A DNA stretch of 64,000 nucleotides from Ghiorsea sp. (GTDB lineage Bacteria > Pseudomonadota > Zetaproteobacteria > Mariprofundales > Mariprofundaceae), in assembly GCA_030949605.1 (NCBI GenBank), contig JAUZSH010000044.1, forward strand, positions 59,833-123,832, read 5' to 3'. Below are positions 9,787 through 18,779 of the stretch, one piece after another. A program made the translations under genes and the position numbers. The stretch's first letter is position 1. Each line of letters opens with the position of its first letter. The notes beneath the pieces were generated by a model. It was not told the origin of the DNA. It ran no database searches and worked only from the letters and a program-made list of their open reading frames with translations.

Positions 9787-9954
9787 CTAGCCCGCATTAT
9801 TCATAAATCGTCGTGATGATTGCGTAGAACCTTTGTTTGCAACGAATTTTAAAGAAATCGCTCGTAGCCGCGCTTACTAACGATTGATGAGAGATTTGTT
9901 GCGAATAAAGGGACAAGCAAGTGCGCGGCTGTATTTGTGAATAATGCGGGCTAG
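9787..9954. repeat. 168-bp inverted-repeat element, CTAGCCCGCATTATTCA ends
   Basis: Bounded by perfect 17-bp inverted repeats CTAGCCCGCATTATTCA (9787-9803) and its complement (9938-9954). The interior has no ORF. A single copy in the window, placed between MITE A copy 1 and the 3' end of recG. Likely another non-autonomous element; a terminator role for recG cannot be ruled out, but the stem is too far apart for a simple one. Confidence 0.55.
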
Positions 9955-9987
9955 ATTATAACACGGCGGACTTGAGGTTTGGGCAAG

Positions 9988-12015
9988 TTATAGCTTTGGC
10001 GTAGCCAAGGGTCGCCAAAAGCGAATAATATCTTCAGATAAATTTTGTAATTGTCCAAGGATGGGGCTGGCGCACCATTGACGAATGAAATCAGCATCCA
10101 GTGCAGGGTCAATCAATTTAAATCCAGCCTCGCCACTTTGTCTTGTGCCTACGGCATCACCTGCACCGCGATGCTTGAGATCAGATTCGGCTAAAATAAG
10201 ACCATCATGGCATGTGGTCATGAGGTTTAAACGTTCTGTGGCAGCTGTTTTCTGGCTTGGAATGAGCATACAAAAACTTTGTAAGTCTGAGCGACCCACC
10301 CGTCCTCTCAGTTGATGTAGTTGAGCCAAACCATACATTTCGGCATGTTCTATAATCATCACCCGCGCTTCAGGGACATTGACACCCACTTCAATCACAG
10401 TGGTGGAAACAAGAATACGGCATGAGCCATCAGCAAAAGACGACAAGGCTTCTTGTTTGGCTTTGGATTTCATTTTACCATGTAAACCAAGGATGTTCTC
10501 ATTAGGAAAACGTTTTTGTAACGTCGCCAAACGCTCATCTACGCTGATACTATCATCATCTTCATCAATACGTGGTACAACCCAATACACACGACCATTT
10601 TTTTCGAGCATGCGTTCTATGGCATCGGCCAAGGCAGGTAGTTTATCTTGGTAAATCATGCGTGTTTCAATGGGTTTTCGACCCTTGGGTAAACCTTGCA
10701 TGATGCTTAAGTGCATGTCGCCATACAATGCCAAAGCGAGTGAACGTGGAATGGGGGTGGCGGTCATGGCAAGTAAATGGACGGCGTGTTGTGTGTTCTT
10801 CTCCGACAATGCCCAACGCTGTTGCACACCAAAGCGGTGTTGCTCATCTATCATGGCAAGCCCAAGGTCTTGAAACACCACATCATGTGTAAGTAGCGCA
10901 TGTGTTCCTACCAACACATCAATATGACCAGCGGCGAGAGCTTTGAGGGTGGTGTTGCGTTCGCGTTTTTTGGTGCTTCCTGTGAGTAATGCCACGCTAA
11001 TATGGTGTGGCTCTAGCAGTTCTTTTAATGTTTCAAGATGTTGTTGCGCCAAGACTTCGGTGGGAGCCATAATGGAACTTTGCCTGCCGTGGGCTGCTAA
11101 CCTCACCATACCCAACGCTGCAACCCAAGTTTTCCCTGCACCAACATCACCTTGTAGTAAGCGGTGCATACGTTGTCCTGATGCCAAGTCACGACTGATT
11201 TCCTGCCACACATGCTGTTGTGCATCGGTAAGTTCAAAAGGAAGAGAGTCAATAAACTGTTGTTCTTTGTTGGTCGCAGCAAGCACTGTTGTTTTGATCG
11301 CTGCTTTTTTTCGCTGATGTTGCATGAGTTGTAAATAAACTAACAATTCTTCAAGTTGCAGCCGAGTGAATGCTTGTAATATTTCCTTGGAGTTTGGTGC
11401 ATATTGGGCATTGGTGTGAATGAATCGCAATGCTTGAACCAAGCTTGGCTGATCAGGTAAATATACATCCAATGGACTTTCAGCTTCTTTGGCAATGAAT
11501 TGCAGCCCTTTTTTGATCCAGCCACCAATTTTTTTGCCATGATAGCCTGCCAGTGAAGCATATTGAGGTATAAATCCAGCATTCAAATGCGCAATAGGCA
11601 GCCAATCGGGATGTGTCATTTGCCATTGATTCCCCCATTTGTCTGGTGTGCCGCGTACAGTAATGGTTTGTCCTTCCTGTAAGCGCGCATCACGCATCAT
11701 ATAGTTGGCATGAAAAAAGGAGAGCTGAATATTTATTCCACTTTCATCGGCAAGTGTTATGAAAATTGTGGACTTTCGCCCACGTCCGACACTACGTTTG
11801 CTTTGAATAACGCCCACAATACGTGCTTCTTGCTTGGCTTGGAGCATGTTGATGGGGGTAATGGTGCGGTCATCTATCCACGACTTAGGCAGATGAAACA
11901 ACAATGATCCCAAGCTTGAATACCCCAAGGATTGTAGTTTCTTTGCAGCCACAGGGCCAATAGTATCCACACGTTCGATGGGCATATAAAAACTGGGGTA
12001 AATTTGAATAGGCAT
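9988..12015 (-). CDS. recG: ATP-dependent DNA helicase RecG
   Basis: A cytoplasmic helicase that remodels stalled replication forks and Holliday junctions. 675 aa, close to the usual length. The N-terminal wedge/OB region (about 1-200) is followed by Walker A QGDVGAGKTWVAAL (about 290), the RecG-specific box DEQHRFGVQQRWAL (about 390), LAMTATPIPRSLAL, and helicase C motifs including VSTTVIEVGVNVPEA and QLRGRVGRSDLQS (about 560). It is the last gene of a minus-strand run starting with a sensor kinase. Secure. Confidence 0.97.
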   Translation of the reverse strand: MPIQIYPSFYMPIERVDTIGPVAAKKLQSLGYSSLGSLLFHLPKSWIDDRTITPINMLQAKQEARIVGVIQSKRSVGRGRKSTIFITLADESGINIQLSFFHANYMMRDARLQEGQTITVRGTPDKWGNQWQMTHPDWLPIAHLNAGFIPQYASLAGYHGKKIGGWIKKGLQFIAKEAESPLDVYLPDQPSLVQALRFIHTNAQYAPNSKEILQAFTRLQLEELLVYLQLMQHQRKKAAIKTTVLAATNKEQQFIDSLPFELTDAQQHVWQEISRDLASGQRMHRLLQGDVGAGKTWVAALGMVRLAAHGRQSSIMAPTEVLAQQHLETLKELLEPHHISVALLTGSTKKRERNTTLKALAAGHIDVLVGTHALLTHDVVFQDLGLAMIDEQHRFGVQQRWALSEKNTQHAVHLLAMTATPIPRSLALALYGDMHLSIMQGLPKGRKPIETRMIYQDKLPALADAIERMLEKNGRVYWVVPRIDEDDDSISVDERLATLQKRFPNENILGLHGKMKSKAKQEALSSFADGSCRILVSTTVIEVGVNVPEARVMIIEHAEMYGLAQLHQLRGRVGRSDLQSFCMLIPSQKTAATERLNLMTTCHDGLILAESDLKHRGAGDAVGTRQSGEAGFKLIDPALDADFIRQWCASPILGQLQNLSEDIIRFWRPLATPKL

Positions 12016-12079
12016 AAGCTGAAGCTAGTGGTTATGTGAATACTTTTAAAGTACGGATGATATTTTCAATTTAATCACT

Positions 12080-12097
12080 GATGTTATGCGTAACATC
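12080..12097. repeat. Perfect palindrome GATGTTA-TGCG-TAACATC
   Basis: A 7-bp stem with a 4-base loop lies between the membrane-protein stop codon and recG. The arms match the outer ends of the CTGATGTTAC element family, so this could be a scar in which both ends of such an element remain, or a weak terminator. No T-run follows it on the minus strand. Confidence 0.45.
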
Positions 12098-12099
12098 GG

Positions 12100-12849
12100 T
12101 TAATCAGCAACTTCCTGATTGCGTTGACGCTGGTAACGCAAACGTGTTGCAGGGTGTAAAATGTATAAGTATATCCAAAATACAACGGCATCAAACAAAA
12201 AGTAAAAAACTGAAATGCCACTGGGTGGGTTGCCACTGGGTAACCATTCAAACATATCCAGTGCTGTGGGTGGCCAATACCAGCATCCTGTAGCTGTGCC
12301 GACTTGTTCAATATAACAGACCACAATAAACATAATGAGAAAAAATAAGCGAGACTTTTTAGTCATGAATAATATAAGCATAAATATGACTGCTGTGACA
12401 AAGCCGTAAACATCATTCGCCCATATTAACCAAAAAATACTGTAGCCTATTGAGATTATAAGCAACACGATTTGAATTTTATTTGAACAGGCTTGAAGAA
12501 ATGGTTTCTTTGCCATTTTGAGCGTCCACGCAAAGATAAGACCATGGGCAAAGGCTAACCAAAGCGGGATGTTATCGAGGCGATAGTAATACATGCCCAA
12601 TACTTTTGAAAAGAGAAACTCACCCAAGAGACCAACAACCATCCCGATTAATAATACATTGCGAACCCGCTGTGTACCCTTGCGATAGGCGCGAAGAAAA
12701 GCGAGGAAGACCAAAATGTTAGCGACCCATTGCCCACGACCAACGATGGCATCACCGTGTTGGCTATCGAGCAGCAAGAATAGGGGAACACCAATGATTA
12801 AAAATAGCATAGAGCGTATGCTTTCTTGATGGGTTGATAAATGCTGCAT
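12100..12849 (-). CDS. Uncharacterised polytopic membrane protein
   Basis: 249 aa with about seven predicted membrane spans and a short hydrophilic C-terminus rich in Arg and Gln. Visible features are a conserved-looking TGCWYWPPTALDMFEWLPSG loop before the last helix and YYYRLDNIPLWLAFAHG in the middle; I do not recognise the family. The start ATG (12849) overlaps the exonuclease stop by one base, so translation is likely coupled. Sits between a DnaQ-type exonuclease and recG, which says little about function. Confidence 0.7.
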   Translation of the reverse strand: MQHLSTHQESIRSMLFLIIGVPLFLLLDSQHGDAIVGRGQWVANILVFLAFLRAYRKGTQRVRNVLLIGMVVGLLGEFLFSKVLGMYYYRLDNIPLWLAFAHGLIFAWTLKMAKKPFLQACSNKIQIVLLIISIGYSIFWLIWANDVYGFVTAVIFMLILFMTKKSRLFFLIMFIVVCYIEQVGTATGCWYWPPTALDMFEWLPSGNPPSGISVFYFLFDAVVFWIYLYILHPATRLRYQRQRNQEVAD

Positions 12850-13763
12850 TATTGAAACTCTTGGATTGAGTAACGATGATTGGCGGTTATATCATTGTAG
12901 ATAAACTGCGTAGCTTGACCGTTGTAGATACGCTCGATAAGCCAAGCTTCTTCATGTTCAATATCCAATTCAGGTATGGATTTACTCCATACCCCTTTTT
13001 TAGGTTTACCATATTTATCGGTGTAGGCGTAGTCGGCTAACCAGCGATAACCATTATCTTTGAGTTCATCTTTTTTATCAAAGGGCGCATCGACTGCAAA
13101 GTAGCGACGACTTTTCTTTCGCGCATGGATGAGTAGCTCCATCATGGCACTTTTGGCTGATTTAGGAAGGGTTTTACTTAACATATGAAGGGTTGCTTCT
13201 GCATCATTCACAGCTCTATGCCCTTCAAAGAAATAGCCCAGCTTATATGCGATATAATCCAACTTGAGACTGGCAATGTTTTCATCTTGCCAGTTGATGT
13301 CGTTCAACGTACATGCCCAGTTTTTATCGGATACTTGCGGAAACCTGCGTTCCAGCATGGGGCGATCGAAGCCTGCGTTATGAGCAATGATCAAGTCGGC
13401 TTTGCCTAACCACACCATGATGTTTTTTTCATCCAGTGTCTGACCTGTGAGCATATCATCATGAATACCTGTGAGTTGTTTTACAATATCACTCAATGCT
13501 TCTTGAGGATCTTCAAAGCCAACAAAACGGTGCAGAATACGATGAATAGAACCACTACCCGCATCATACTCAAAGGCAATAAAACCCAGTTCAATAATTT
13601 TATCTTTTTTGGTATCTAAACCTGTTGTTTCAGTGTCGAGGACAATACCTAGACGCGGTGTTTGTGGTCTACTTTGGTGGTAAACATCAGGTGCTTGTAG
13701 CTTTTCAATCACTTGGTATAAACCATTTTTTTCAAGCTGTTGAATAATATCGTGATCAGTCAT
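12849..13763 (-). CDS. DnaQ-like 3'-5' exonuclease (DEDDh)
   Basis: A 304-aa protein with an RNase H-fold exonuclease domain at about 40-210. Exo I is LDTETTGLD with D and E, Exo II is IAHNAGFDRPML, and Exo III is HRAVNDAEATLHML, which supplies the His and Asp of the DEDDh type. A C-terminal extension of about 90 aa has no match I recognise. The frame is open to 13793, but the ATG at 13763 has AAAGGTGG at proper spacing and overlaps the upstream kinase stop by 8 bases. Could act in repair or RNA/DNA trimming; not the Pol III epsilon subunit by architecture. Confidence 0.85.
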   Translation of the reverse strand: MTDHDIIQQLEKNGLYQVIEKLQAPDVYHQSRPQTPRLGIVLDTETTGLDTKKDKIIELGFIAFEYDAGSGSIHRILHRFVGFEDPQEALSDIVKQLTGIHDDMLTGQTLDEKNIMVWLGKADLIIAHNAGFDRPMLERRFPQVSDKNWACTLNDINWQDENIASLKLDYIAYKLGYFFEGHRAVNDAEATLHMLSKTLPKSAKSAMMELLIHARKKSRRYFAVDAPFDKKDELKDNGYRWLADYAYTDKYGKPKKGVWSKSIPELDIEHEEAWLIERIYNGQATQFIYNDITANHRYSIQEFQ

Positions 13764-15948
13764 GGTTTGTACCACCTTTGGGGTAAAGTGCATGGTGAAT
13801 AACTTGGCTAAACCGACTTATTTTAAAAGGTTTGAGCAGGATATGTTCAGAAGGTATGGCATATGTATTCAGTGTTTGCGTAGGATCATAACCTGTGACG
13901 AAGATAATATTGATGTTGGGGTTGATGTCTCGCAATTGTTTGGCGGCTTCAATACCATCCATTTTAGGCATGGCAATATCAAGAATGACCAATTTTATAT
14001 TTTTTTGCTGTGTTTGATAAACATCAATAGCCTGTAAACCGTTATTGGCACTTATGACTTGATACCCAAGATTTTGGAGTATGCTGATACCCATACTCAG
14101 GACTTCTTGGTTGTCATCAACAATCAATATAAGCTCCCCATTCCCCATAAGCATATGTTGGTTTGTTGGTTTCACAACGCTTTCCTCGTTGACCCGTGGT
14201 AAACACAATGAAAAAGATGTTCCTTTTCCCCATTCACTTTGGACAGTGATGCCACCACCATGAGATTGAGCTGTGCTGTATGCCATAGACAACCCCAACC
14301 CTGTACCTTCGTGAACATCTTTTGTTGTATAAAAAGGCTCAAATATTAAATCTAGATTCTCTTTTTTGATACCATGACCATTATCCGAAACAGTGATGCG
14401 TACAAATGTGTTGTGTTGAATGTTGGGGTATAATGTTTTAAATGCTGCATCAGCCTCCCAAGTATCCAAGTGAAGTGAAATGATAGGGTGATGTTGATGA
14501 CTGACAGCATCTTTGGCGTTATTAAGAAGGTTGATAATCACTTGTTGTAGTTGATTGGCATCAGCCTTGATTGTTAAAGTTTGTGTCGTATCAATATCTT
14601 GTTTGAAAGTGATATTTTTTGGCAGCGTGATACGATTTAACTTGGAAACATCATGCAAAAATACAGATGCAGATATAGGTTTTAAGTGAATGACACCCTT
14701 ACGTGAAAAGGCAAGAAGTTGTTTGATCATTTCTGAGGATTGAAAAGCTATGTTTTCAATGGCAGTCAGCTTTTCTAATGTGTTAGGTGAATGCCCAATT
14801 TCTTTTTTAGCCAAGTAAACCATACCTGTAATACTTGTCAGTGAATTGTTGAAATCATGCGCAATACCGCCAATCAGTGTGCCAACGGCTTCCATTTTTT
14901 GCGCTTGACGCAGTTGAGTTTCTAAATGTTGATATGTTGTCATGTCTTGTTGGGTTAAGATATAATGTTTAACTTTCCCCCCTTTTTTTTTCATGGGTGT
15001 GATGGAAACTAAGGTAGGAAATCGAGTCCCATCTTTTTTTGTTGTTTGCATGCTTCCGCTCCATGCTTGACCGGCTTTTAAGTTCTTCCAGATATGCTTG
15101 TTATTGTTGTTCATCACTTCGGAGATTTTCCCCACCATATCTTCTTCATGGTAGCCTGTGATGGATGTGAATGCGGGATTCATGTATTCGGTCATACCAT
15201 GTTTGTCGGTAATAAGAATGCCTTCACTCGATTGCTCGATAGCCTGTGAAAGGTTAACCAGCGTCTTTTTTCCTGCTTCAAGTTTGCTGTTGGCAATACG
15301 AAGTTTTTTAGTTTGGGTAAGCAGTTTTTTTAAAACTAAAAAATTGTGACGTTTATGGTATTCAATTAAATAAGCTGAAAGAATACCAAATATGATGGAT
15401 GTGGCGATATAAAAATGTTGCGTGATGAGTAGTGAATAAGATAAAGGCGAAAAGAAAATATTATTGATTTCATAGATAATGATGAACAGCAAGCTTAATT
15501 TTGATGCTTGGGGTAAGGATAGACCCGTCACCAACCATATCCATATGAATATCAAATAAGCTTCACCCAAAAGAATAAATGAACTGGTAAGGTTGACCAA
15601 GTATAAATGATTCACCCAAGCAATCGTTACAGCAACAATCACCATGCTTGAGTGAAAAAAGAATGATTGAATGCGTAATGATAAATAAGCAAGTAAGGGA
15701 AAAGCAATAGCCTGGCTTGCATGTATGAGTATAGAGCGAGAACGAGCCTCTTCAGATAAATGTTGGGCATCCAAATATATGAAAATACCGTATAAAATAC
15801 CGACAAACAGCAGTGATAAGCGCATTTGCAATTGGCGCACGCTTTTTGTTTGCTGAAAATACAGGTCTTCAACATGTTCATCTTTAAAGCGAAGGCTCAA
15901 CAAGTGAAGCCCCTTTAATTTTAATGTTGATCGAATGGATTGTAGCAC
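13756..15948 (-). CDS. Hybrid histidine kinase: TM region, PAS, HisKA, HATPase, receiver
   Basis: A 730-aa membrane sensor. About six membrane helices (45-200) precede a PAS domain (about 230-345, ending in a PAC-like ITPMKKKGGKVKHYILTQQD). The phosphoacceptor motif IGGIAHDFNNSLTSI (about 365) is followed by N-box NLLNNAKDAV and G-boxes DNGHGIKKENLDLIFEPF and GTGLGLSMAYSTAQSHGG (about 470-565). The receiver domain (about 605-725) has LVILDIAMPKMDG with the phospho-Asp. The HDFNN type of H-box is usual for NtrB-like hybrids. No partner regulator is adjacent. First gene of a likely operon with the exonuclease and membrane protein. Confidence 0.92.
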   Translation of the reverse strand: MLQSIRSTLKLKGLHLLSLRFKDEHVEDLYFQQTKSVRQLQMRLSLLFVGILYGIFIYLDAQHLSEEARSRSILIHASQAIAFPLLAYLSLRIQSFFFHSSMVIVAVTIAWVNHLYLVNLTSSFILLGEAYLIFIWIWLVTGLSLPQASKLSLLFIIIYEINNIFFSPLSYSLLITQHFYIATSIIFGILSAYLIEYHKRHNFLVLKKLLTQTKKLRIANSKLEAGKKTLVNLSQAIEQSSEGILITDKHGMTEYMNPAFTSITGYHEEDMVGKISEVMNNNNKHIWKNLKAGQAWSGSMQTTKKDGTRFPTLVSITPMKKKGGKVKHYILTQQDMTTYQHLETQLRQAQKMEAVGTLIGGIAHDFNNSLTSITGMVYLAKKEIGHSPNTLEKLTAIENIAFQSSEMIKQLLAFSRKGVIHLKPISASVFLHDVSKLNRITLPKNITFKQDIDTTQTLTIKADANQLQQVIINLLNNAKDAVSHQHHPIISLHLDTWEADAAFKTLYPNIQHNTFVRITVSDNGHGIKKENLDLIFEPFYTTKDVHEGTGLGLSMAYSTAQSHGGGITVQSEWGKGTSFSLCLPRVNEESVVKPTNQHMLMGNGELILIVDDNQEVLSMGISILQNLGYQVISANNGLQAIDVYQTQQKNIKLVILDIAMPKMDGIEAAKQLRDINPNINIIFVTGYDPTQTLNTYAIPSEHILLKPFKISRFSQVIHHALYPKGGTNHD

Positions 15949-16036
15949 TACTTATTGCTCCTTAGACTTTGTAGTGTTGATGAATAATAGGCGTGAGTTG
16001 TGAAGACACCTGCATAGAGCAGTGAAGCAGCATACT

Positions 16037-17542
16037 TTACTTCTCATTGGGTAATAGTGTGGCGTGTAGAAGAGGGAGTAAGCTGCCATCATTGCGCGGC
16101 TGAAAACCTTGCAAACGCTCACCTGATACAGCCACGACAGCATCATACCAAAGGGGGATATAGACTTGGTCTTTTGCCATTTGTTGCTGAACCTTAGCAT
16201 ATAAAACTTTGCGTTGGCTGATGCTTTCGCTGATAGATGCGGCATCCAACCATGTATCCACTTGTGGGTTACTGTATTTTCCACGATTTGCCCCTTTGGG
16301 CGGCTGCATGTCGGTATGTAAAACCCAACGGTAAATGTCAGGATCAGTGATACCTACCCAAGATAGGGAGAATACCTGAAAATCACCCCGTTTGATGCGG
16401 GCATAAAACCCTCCCCATTCCAAGGATTCAATAGATACATTGATCCCAACTTTTTGCCAAGCAGCAGCAATGGCAGTCACCAATCTTAAACGTGTGGGGT
16501 TGGTGCTGGTGCGATAGTTGAGTGTGAAGCGAATACCATTCTGATGACGTGGGAAACCAGCTTGATCCAATAAGATTTCAGCTTGATTCGTGTTAAATGG
16601 TGTGAGTGGAATGGTTGCTGCAGCCCAATGGTTTGGTGTAAGTATGGTTTCACCCAAGGTTGGTAAGTCAGCAAATAAGGCTTGTTTGAGAAGATTTCTG
16701 TCCAAGGCTAAAGCCAATGCCTGCCGCACTTTGACATGTTTTAGAATAGGGTCATGCATGTTTAAGCCTAAATAGGAAAAGGTGGTGGATGGCTGTGTGG
16801 TGATGTGAATATTGGGCTGTTGTTGGAGCCATGGTAGCAGATGGGGGGGCAAGTCATTTTGTGTAAAGTCTATTTCATTGCGAACCAGTTTTAAGACACG
16901 GGTGACAGGGTCTTTGATGGGCATGATGATGATGGTTTGAATAGATGTGCGATCAGGGGTGGATCGAGAAAGCTTGAGCGTATTCCCCCATGAGTCCAGT
17001 TTGAAAATGCCACAACCCATATTTTGCTGGGCTTGATGGGGTTTACTGGCTTCAGAAGCTGGAAGTATACCCAAATTTAAGCGGGTAAGCAGGGAGGCAT
17101 CGGGTTTGTTTAATGTTAGTGTTAAATGGTAATCGTTATCCACAGATATATTTTCAATAGCGGAAAAACCTGCCTGAAGAGGGCTGTTTAACGTCTTGTT
17201 TAATACACCGTTGATGGTTGCAGCGACATCTTTTGCGGTTACCGCTTCTCCATTGTGAAATGTGAAGTCATGGTTCAGTTCAAATGCCCATGTGTAAGGG
17301 TCGGGATGCAACCAAGATATTGCAAGGCTGGGTTGGGGTAAAAAGTCTTCACCCAGTTGCACCAAGCTACAATGTACAAGATCTTGAATGCGGTGGGATG
17401 CGGCATCCGTGGCAAACCTAGGATCTAAGCTGATGGGAGCAGAAGCCAAACCAATGCGTAAAGTGTTTCTTTCGGGTTTATCCTGCGTACATGCTGCAAG
17501 CATAAGCAGGGCAATGATAAGGCAAGTTCTTATAATTCCCAT
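16037..17542 (-). CDS. ABC transporter substrate-binding lipoprotein, peptide type (SBP_bac_5)
   Basis: A 501-aa lipoprotein that would present oligopeptides or similar ligands to an ABC importer. The N-terminus MGIIRTCLIIALLMLAACTQ ends in a lipobox. Family motifs include LRIGLASAPISLDPRFATD, ISWLHPDPYTWAFELNHDFTFHNGEAVTAKDVAATI and the later KVRQALALALDRNLL. No permease or ATPase genes are adjacent, so it is an orphan component or uses a transporter coded elsewhere. The ATG overlaps the rlmD stop by 13 bases. Confidence 0.9.
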   Translation of the reverse strand: MGIIRTCLIIALLMLAACTQDKPERNTLRIGLASAPISLDPRFATDAASHRIQDLVHCSLVQLGEDFLPQPSLAISWLHPDPYTWAFELNHDFTFHNGEAVTAKDVAATINGVLNKTLNSPLQAGFSAIENISVDNDYHLTLTLNKPDASLLTRLNLGILPASEASKPHQAQQNMGCGIFKLDSWGNTLKLSRSTPDRTSIQTIIIMPIKDPVTRVLKLVRNEIDFTQNDLPPHLLPWLQQQPNIHITTQPSTTFSYLGLNMHDPILKHVKVRQALALALDRNLLKQALFADLPTLGETILTPNHWAAATIPLTPFNTNQAEILLDQAGFPRHQNGIRFTLNYRTSTNPTRLRLVTAIAAAWQKVGINVSIESLEWGGFYARIKRGDFQVFSLSWVGITDPDIYRWVLHTDMQPPKGANRGKYSNPQVDTWLDAASISESISQRKVLYAKVQQQMAKDQVYIPLWYDAVVAVSGERLQGFQPRNDGSLLPLLHATLLPNEK

Positions 17543-18777
17543 AAACTTAATACTTCCACATGTCCAGTGTAGGGAAATAAATCCAGTGGACGTAAGGCTT
17601 TGAGTCTAAATCCAGCTTTGACCAAGGCTTGTGCATCCCGCGCACCAGCTGCGATATCACAATGAACCATAATGATTTGTTTTGGAAAAAAATGCCGAAT
17701 ATTTTGACAGATGCGTTTTGCACCTTTGCGGGGAGGGTCGAGAATGAGTATGTCTGCACCAATAAAAGATTCAGTTGGAAAATGACCAAATAAATCAAGC
17801 ATTTGGTATGTTGCATTGAGTTTTAAGCGTTTGGCATTGGCATTGGCAGCTTTTACACTGGCAGGGTTTAATTCTGCACCCAAAACTTTTGCTCCCAAGG
17901 CCTTGGCCAGCGGTAAGGATAAATTGCCACAGCCTGAAAATAAATCGACCACACGCTTAGCGCCTTGGCTCCATGCGATAATTTGCGAAATTAAGGCTTG
18001 ATTACCTTCGGCATGACCTTGTACAAAATCATTGGGACCAATGTTGATGTTGATATGAGACTGTTGGTTGAATGCGATGCTATCCCATAAGGTTAATGCA
18101 GGTTTATGCAAAGCCTTACAGAATGAAGACTGCGTGTTTCTCCACCACCATTGTGTATCGTTGATACTATCAGGTACAAAGTCAGTGGGTTTATCTTGTG
18201 GCGACTCTAAAATAATGTGTGTGCCATTGCTGAGTTCCACAGCTTGAACGCTTTGCACATGAGAAGGTAAAGGCATGGCTTCCAAGGTATGTCGTAAATG
18301 ATTCAAGTTTGCAGTGAGGGCGATACATGCATCGGTTGGCACAATATCGTGGCTAAATCGTTTGCGAAAACCAAGCTTATCATCCAACACAAACCAGCGC
18401 ACACGCCTGCGTCCAGCAAAACCTTCTGGATGAGGGGTGATGGGGGTGATGTTGGTTGCTGGGGTGATGAAATGTTGAAAGGCATCCACAACCCACGTTG
18501 TTTTCAGCTCGGCTTGAGTATGTCGGTGCATATATTGTAATGCACAGCCACCACAATCTGAGGCGATAGGGCAGGGTGCTAACACTCTATCTTGGCTAGG
18601 GGTTAAGATGTGTTCAAGATTGGCTCGCCACACCCCACGCTTTTTATCCGTCATAGCATAAGTAATGCTATCGCCTGCCACAGTATTTGGAATCAATATG
18701 GTGTTGTTTTGTTGGCGCACGATGCCATCACCACCAGATATGACTTTTTCAATTGTGCCATTTAGAATTTTAGGCAT
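17530..18777 (-). CDS. rlmD: 23S rRNA (uracil-1939-C5)-methyltransferase RlmD
   Basis: Methylates U1939 of 23S rRNA. 415 aa: a TRAM domain at 1-60, four Fe-S cysteines (CPIASDCGGC around 70, then TDACIAL) and a SAM-binding Rossmann domain with VDLFSGCGNLSLPLA (about 285) and LDPPRKGAKRI (about 350). The catalytic Cys is in VHCDIAAGARDAQAL. RlmD, rather than the closely related RlmC, is chosen on length and the TRAM domain; the distinction is not absolute. The gene follows the Ser/Thr kinase by only a few bases, so the two are likely co-transcribed. Confidence 0.9.
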   Translation of the reverse strand: MPKILNGTIEKVISGGDGIVRQQNNTILIPNTVAGDSITYAMTDKKRGVWRANLEHILTPSQDRVLAPCPIASDCGGCALQYMHRHTQAELKTTWVVDAFQHFITPATNITPITPHPEGFAGRRRVRWFVLDDKLGFRKRFSHDIVPTDACIALTANLNHLRHTLEAMPLPSHVQSVQAVELSNGTHIILESPQDKPTDFVPDSINDTQWWWRNTQSSFCKALHKPALTLWDSIAFNQQSHININIGPNDFVQGHAEGNQALISQIIAWSQGAKRVVDLFSGCGNLSLPLAKALGAKVLGAELNPASVKAANANAKRLKLNATYQMLDLFGHFPTESFIGADILILDPPRKGAKRICQNIRHFFPKQIIMVHCDIAAGARDAQALVKAGFRLKALRPLDLFPYTGHVEVLSLWEL

Positions 18778-18779
18778 GT

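Noticed and set aside
16037..17542. Complete peptide ABC transporter operon
   Set aside because: Only the binding protein is present; neighbours are rlmD and a sensor kinase.
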